Assembly: GCA_905339275.1 (NCBI GenBank)
Contig: CAJPFK010000001.1
Span: 186,001-250,000 of the forward strand
Reading direction: 5' to 3'
Length of the DNA stretch: 64,000 nt
From: Methylophilaceae bacterium
GTDB taxonomy: Bacteria > Pseudomonadota > Gammaproteobacteria > Burkholderiales > Methylophilaceae
This document shows positions 63,341-64,000 of this stretch, piece by piece. The notes beneath the pieces were generated by a model that was not told the origin of the DNA, did not search any database, and was given only the letters and a program-made list of their open reading frames with translations. The translations under genes were made by a program, and so were the position numbers. Numbering within the stretch: position 1 is the first letter of the stretch; every line of letters starts with the position of its first letter.

Positions 63341-64000
63341 ATGAAAACATTAGTTAAATTGGATTTGGATAAAAAACCCTGGGAGCAGGACGGTCAGATA
63401 CACAATCGCTGGCATCCTGATCTGCCGATGATTGCCATGGTCAAGCCGGGCGATGAGTTCCGCGTCGAGTGCATGGACTGGACCGGCGGGCAGATCGGCA
63501 ACAATGACAGTGCCAACGACGTGCGCGATGTCGATCTGACACAGGTGCATTACCTGAGCGGCCCGATCGGTGTCGAAGGCGCCGAGCCGGGCGACCTGAT
63601 GGTGGTGGATATTCTGGATGTCGGTACTTTTGACGACAGCCAATGGGGTTTCAACGGCCTGTTTTCCAAAGAAAACGGTGGCGGCTTTCTTACCGATCAC
63701 TTCCCCGAGGCACGTAAATCGATCTGGGATTTTCACGGGATTTATGCGACTTCGCGCCATGTGCCCAATGTGAAGTTTGCCGGCATCATGCATCCAGGTT
63801 TGATCGGATGCCTGCCTTCAAAGGAGTTGCTGGCTACATGGAACAAGCGTGAGGCCGAGCTGATCGCGACCGAACCTGATCGCGTGCCGCCGCTGGCCTT
63901 GCCGCCGAATCCGCAATCCGCCGTCATGGGGAAGCTTACCGGCGATGCGGCCAAGGCGGCGGCAGCCGAAGGTGCGCGTACCGTGCCGCCGCGCGACCAC
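63341..64000 (+). CDS. fmdA: formamidase, 5' part (runs off the window)
   Basis: The first 220 codons of an acetamidase/formamidase-family protein begin MKTLVKLDLDKKPWEQDGQ. They include the family blocks HNRWHPDLPMIAMVKPGDEF, VHYLSGPIGVEGAEPGDLMV and FAGIMHPGLIGCLPS (the catalytic region of the group). The enzyme hydrolyses formamide to formate and ammonia. GCAGGAGG lies before the ATG. The gene is cut by the window edge with an open frame. Downstream fmd genes, if present, lie outside. Confidence 0.92.
   Translation, partial: MKTLVKLDLDKKPWEQDGQIHNRWHPDLPMIAMVKPGDEFRVECMDWTGGQIGNNDSANDVRDVDLTQVHYLSGPIGVEGAEPGDLMVVDILDVGTFDDSQWGFNGLFSKENGGGFLTDHFPEARKSIWDFHGIYATSRHVPNVKFAGIMHPGLIGCLPSKELLATWNKREAELIATEPDRVPPLALPPNPQSAVMGKLTGDAAKAAAAEGARTVPPRDH

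Overview
The window looks like a chromosomal segment of a methylotrophic betaproteobacterium, most probably family Methylophilaceae. This is judged from gene content and protein style, without database comparison. Pointers are a porin followed by a formamidase (the fmdC-fmdA pair known from Methylophilus methylotrophus), an MxaD-like periplasmic SRPBCC protein, a tandem cytochrome c5-like protein, and typically proteobacterial neighbours such as pssA-leuA, ypjD-ffh, tgt-yajC-secDF and clpS-clpA. Most of the window is housekeeping sequence with uniform moderate GC. Accessory signals are few: the A+T-rich edge beside tRNA-Arg, and an integrase scar beside tRNA-Lys.

Layout. 1-8.4 kb: tRNA-Arg, cytochrome c, apaH, a probable ornithine-lipid pair (olsB-olsA), a glycine-zipper lipoprotein, a PfkB kinase, a TetR regulator divergent from an SRPBCC protein, hemJ and a TlpA-like thioredoxin. 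8.5-16.8 kb: a 1270-residue FAD/Fe-S oxidoreductase, a small membrane protein, a thioredoxin-like ferredoxin, a periplasmic cupin, and phoB-phoR with a lipoprotein behind a three-repeat Pho box. 16.9-27 kb: OFA-type transporter, tag, ribH-nusB, an FHA / GAF-HD-GYP / membrane-protein cluster, lpxH, ppiB, and an L,D-transpeptidase beside a TPR protein that shares its C-terminal domain. 27-37.5 kb: cysS, an NTF2-like protein with a molybdopterin oxidoreductase, a glycosyltransferase, pyrD, a GST, clpA and clpS. 37.5-46.2 kb: a CorC-type protein, secF-secD-yajC, tgt, and a large sensor protein ending in CheW. 46.3-53.6 kb: pssA, a leucine leader peptide and leuA, rnk, a DMT exporter, a HAD phosphatase, ypjD, ffh, tRNA-Lys. 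53.6-64 kb: integrase remnant, GMC oxidoreductase, yaeQ, a protease-TPR protein, small lipoproteins, a Lon-N protein, an M18 aminopeptidase, and the start of the fmd cluster, cut by the window end.

The most interesting unexplained signal is a recurring 18-bp inverted repeat, ATATAC-N6-GTATRY. It lies next to the tetR gene and also upstream of a four-helix membrane protein, a periplasmic cupin and an NTF2-like protein / molybdopterin oxidoreductase pair. This suggests that the TetR protein at 5287-5850 controls a dispersed regulon. Other regulatory signals are a hairpin covering the ribosome-binding site of olsB, a candidate Pho box upstream of it, the triple Pho box of phoB, and a leucine-codon leader plus a 22-bp perfect palindrome in front of leuA.
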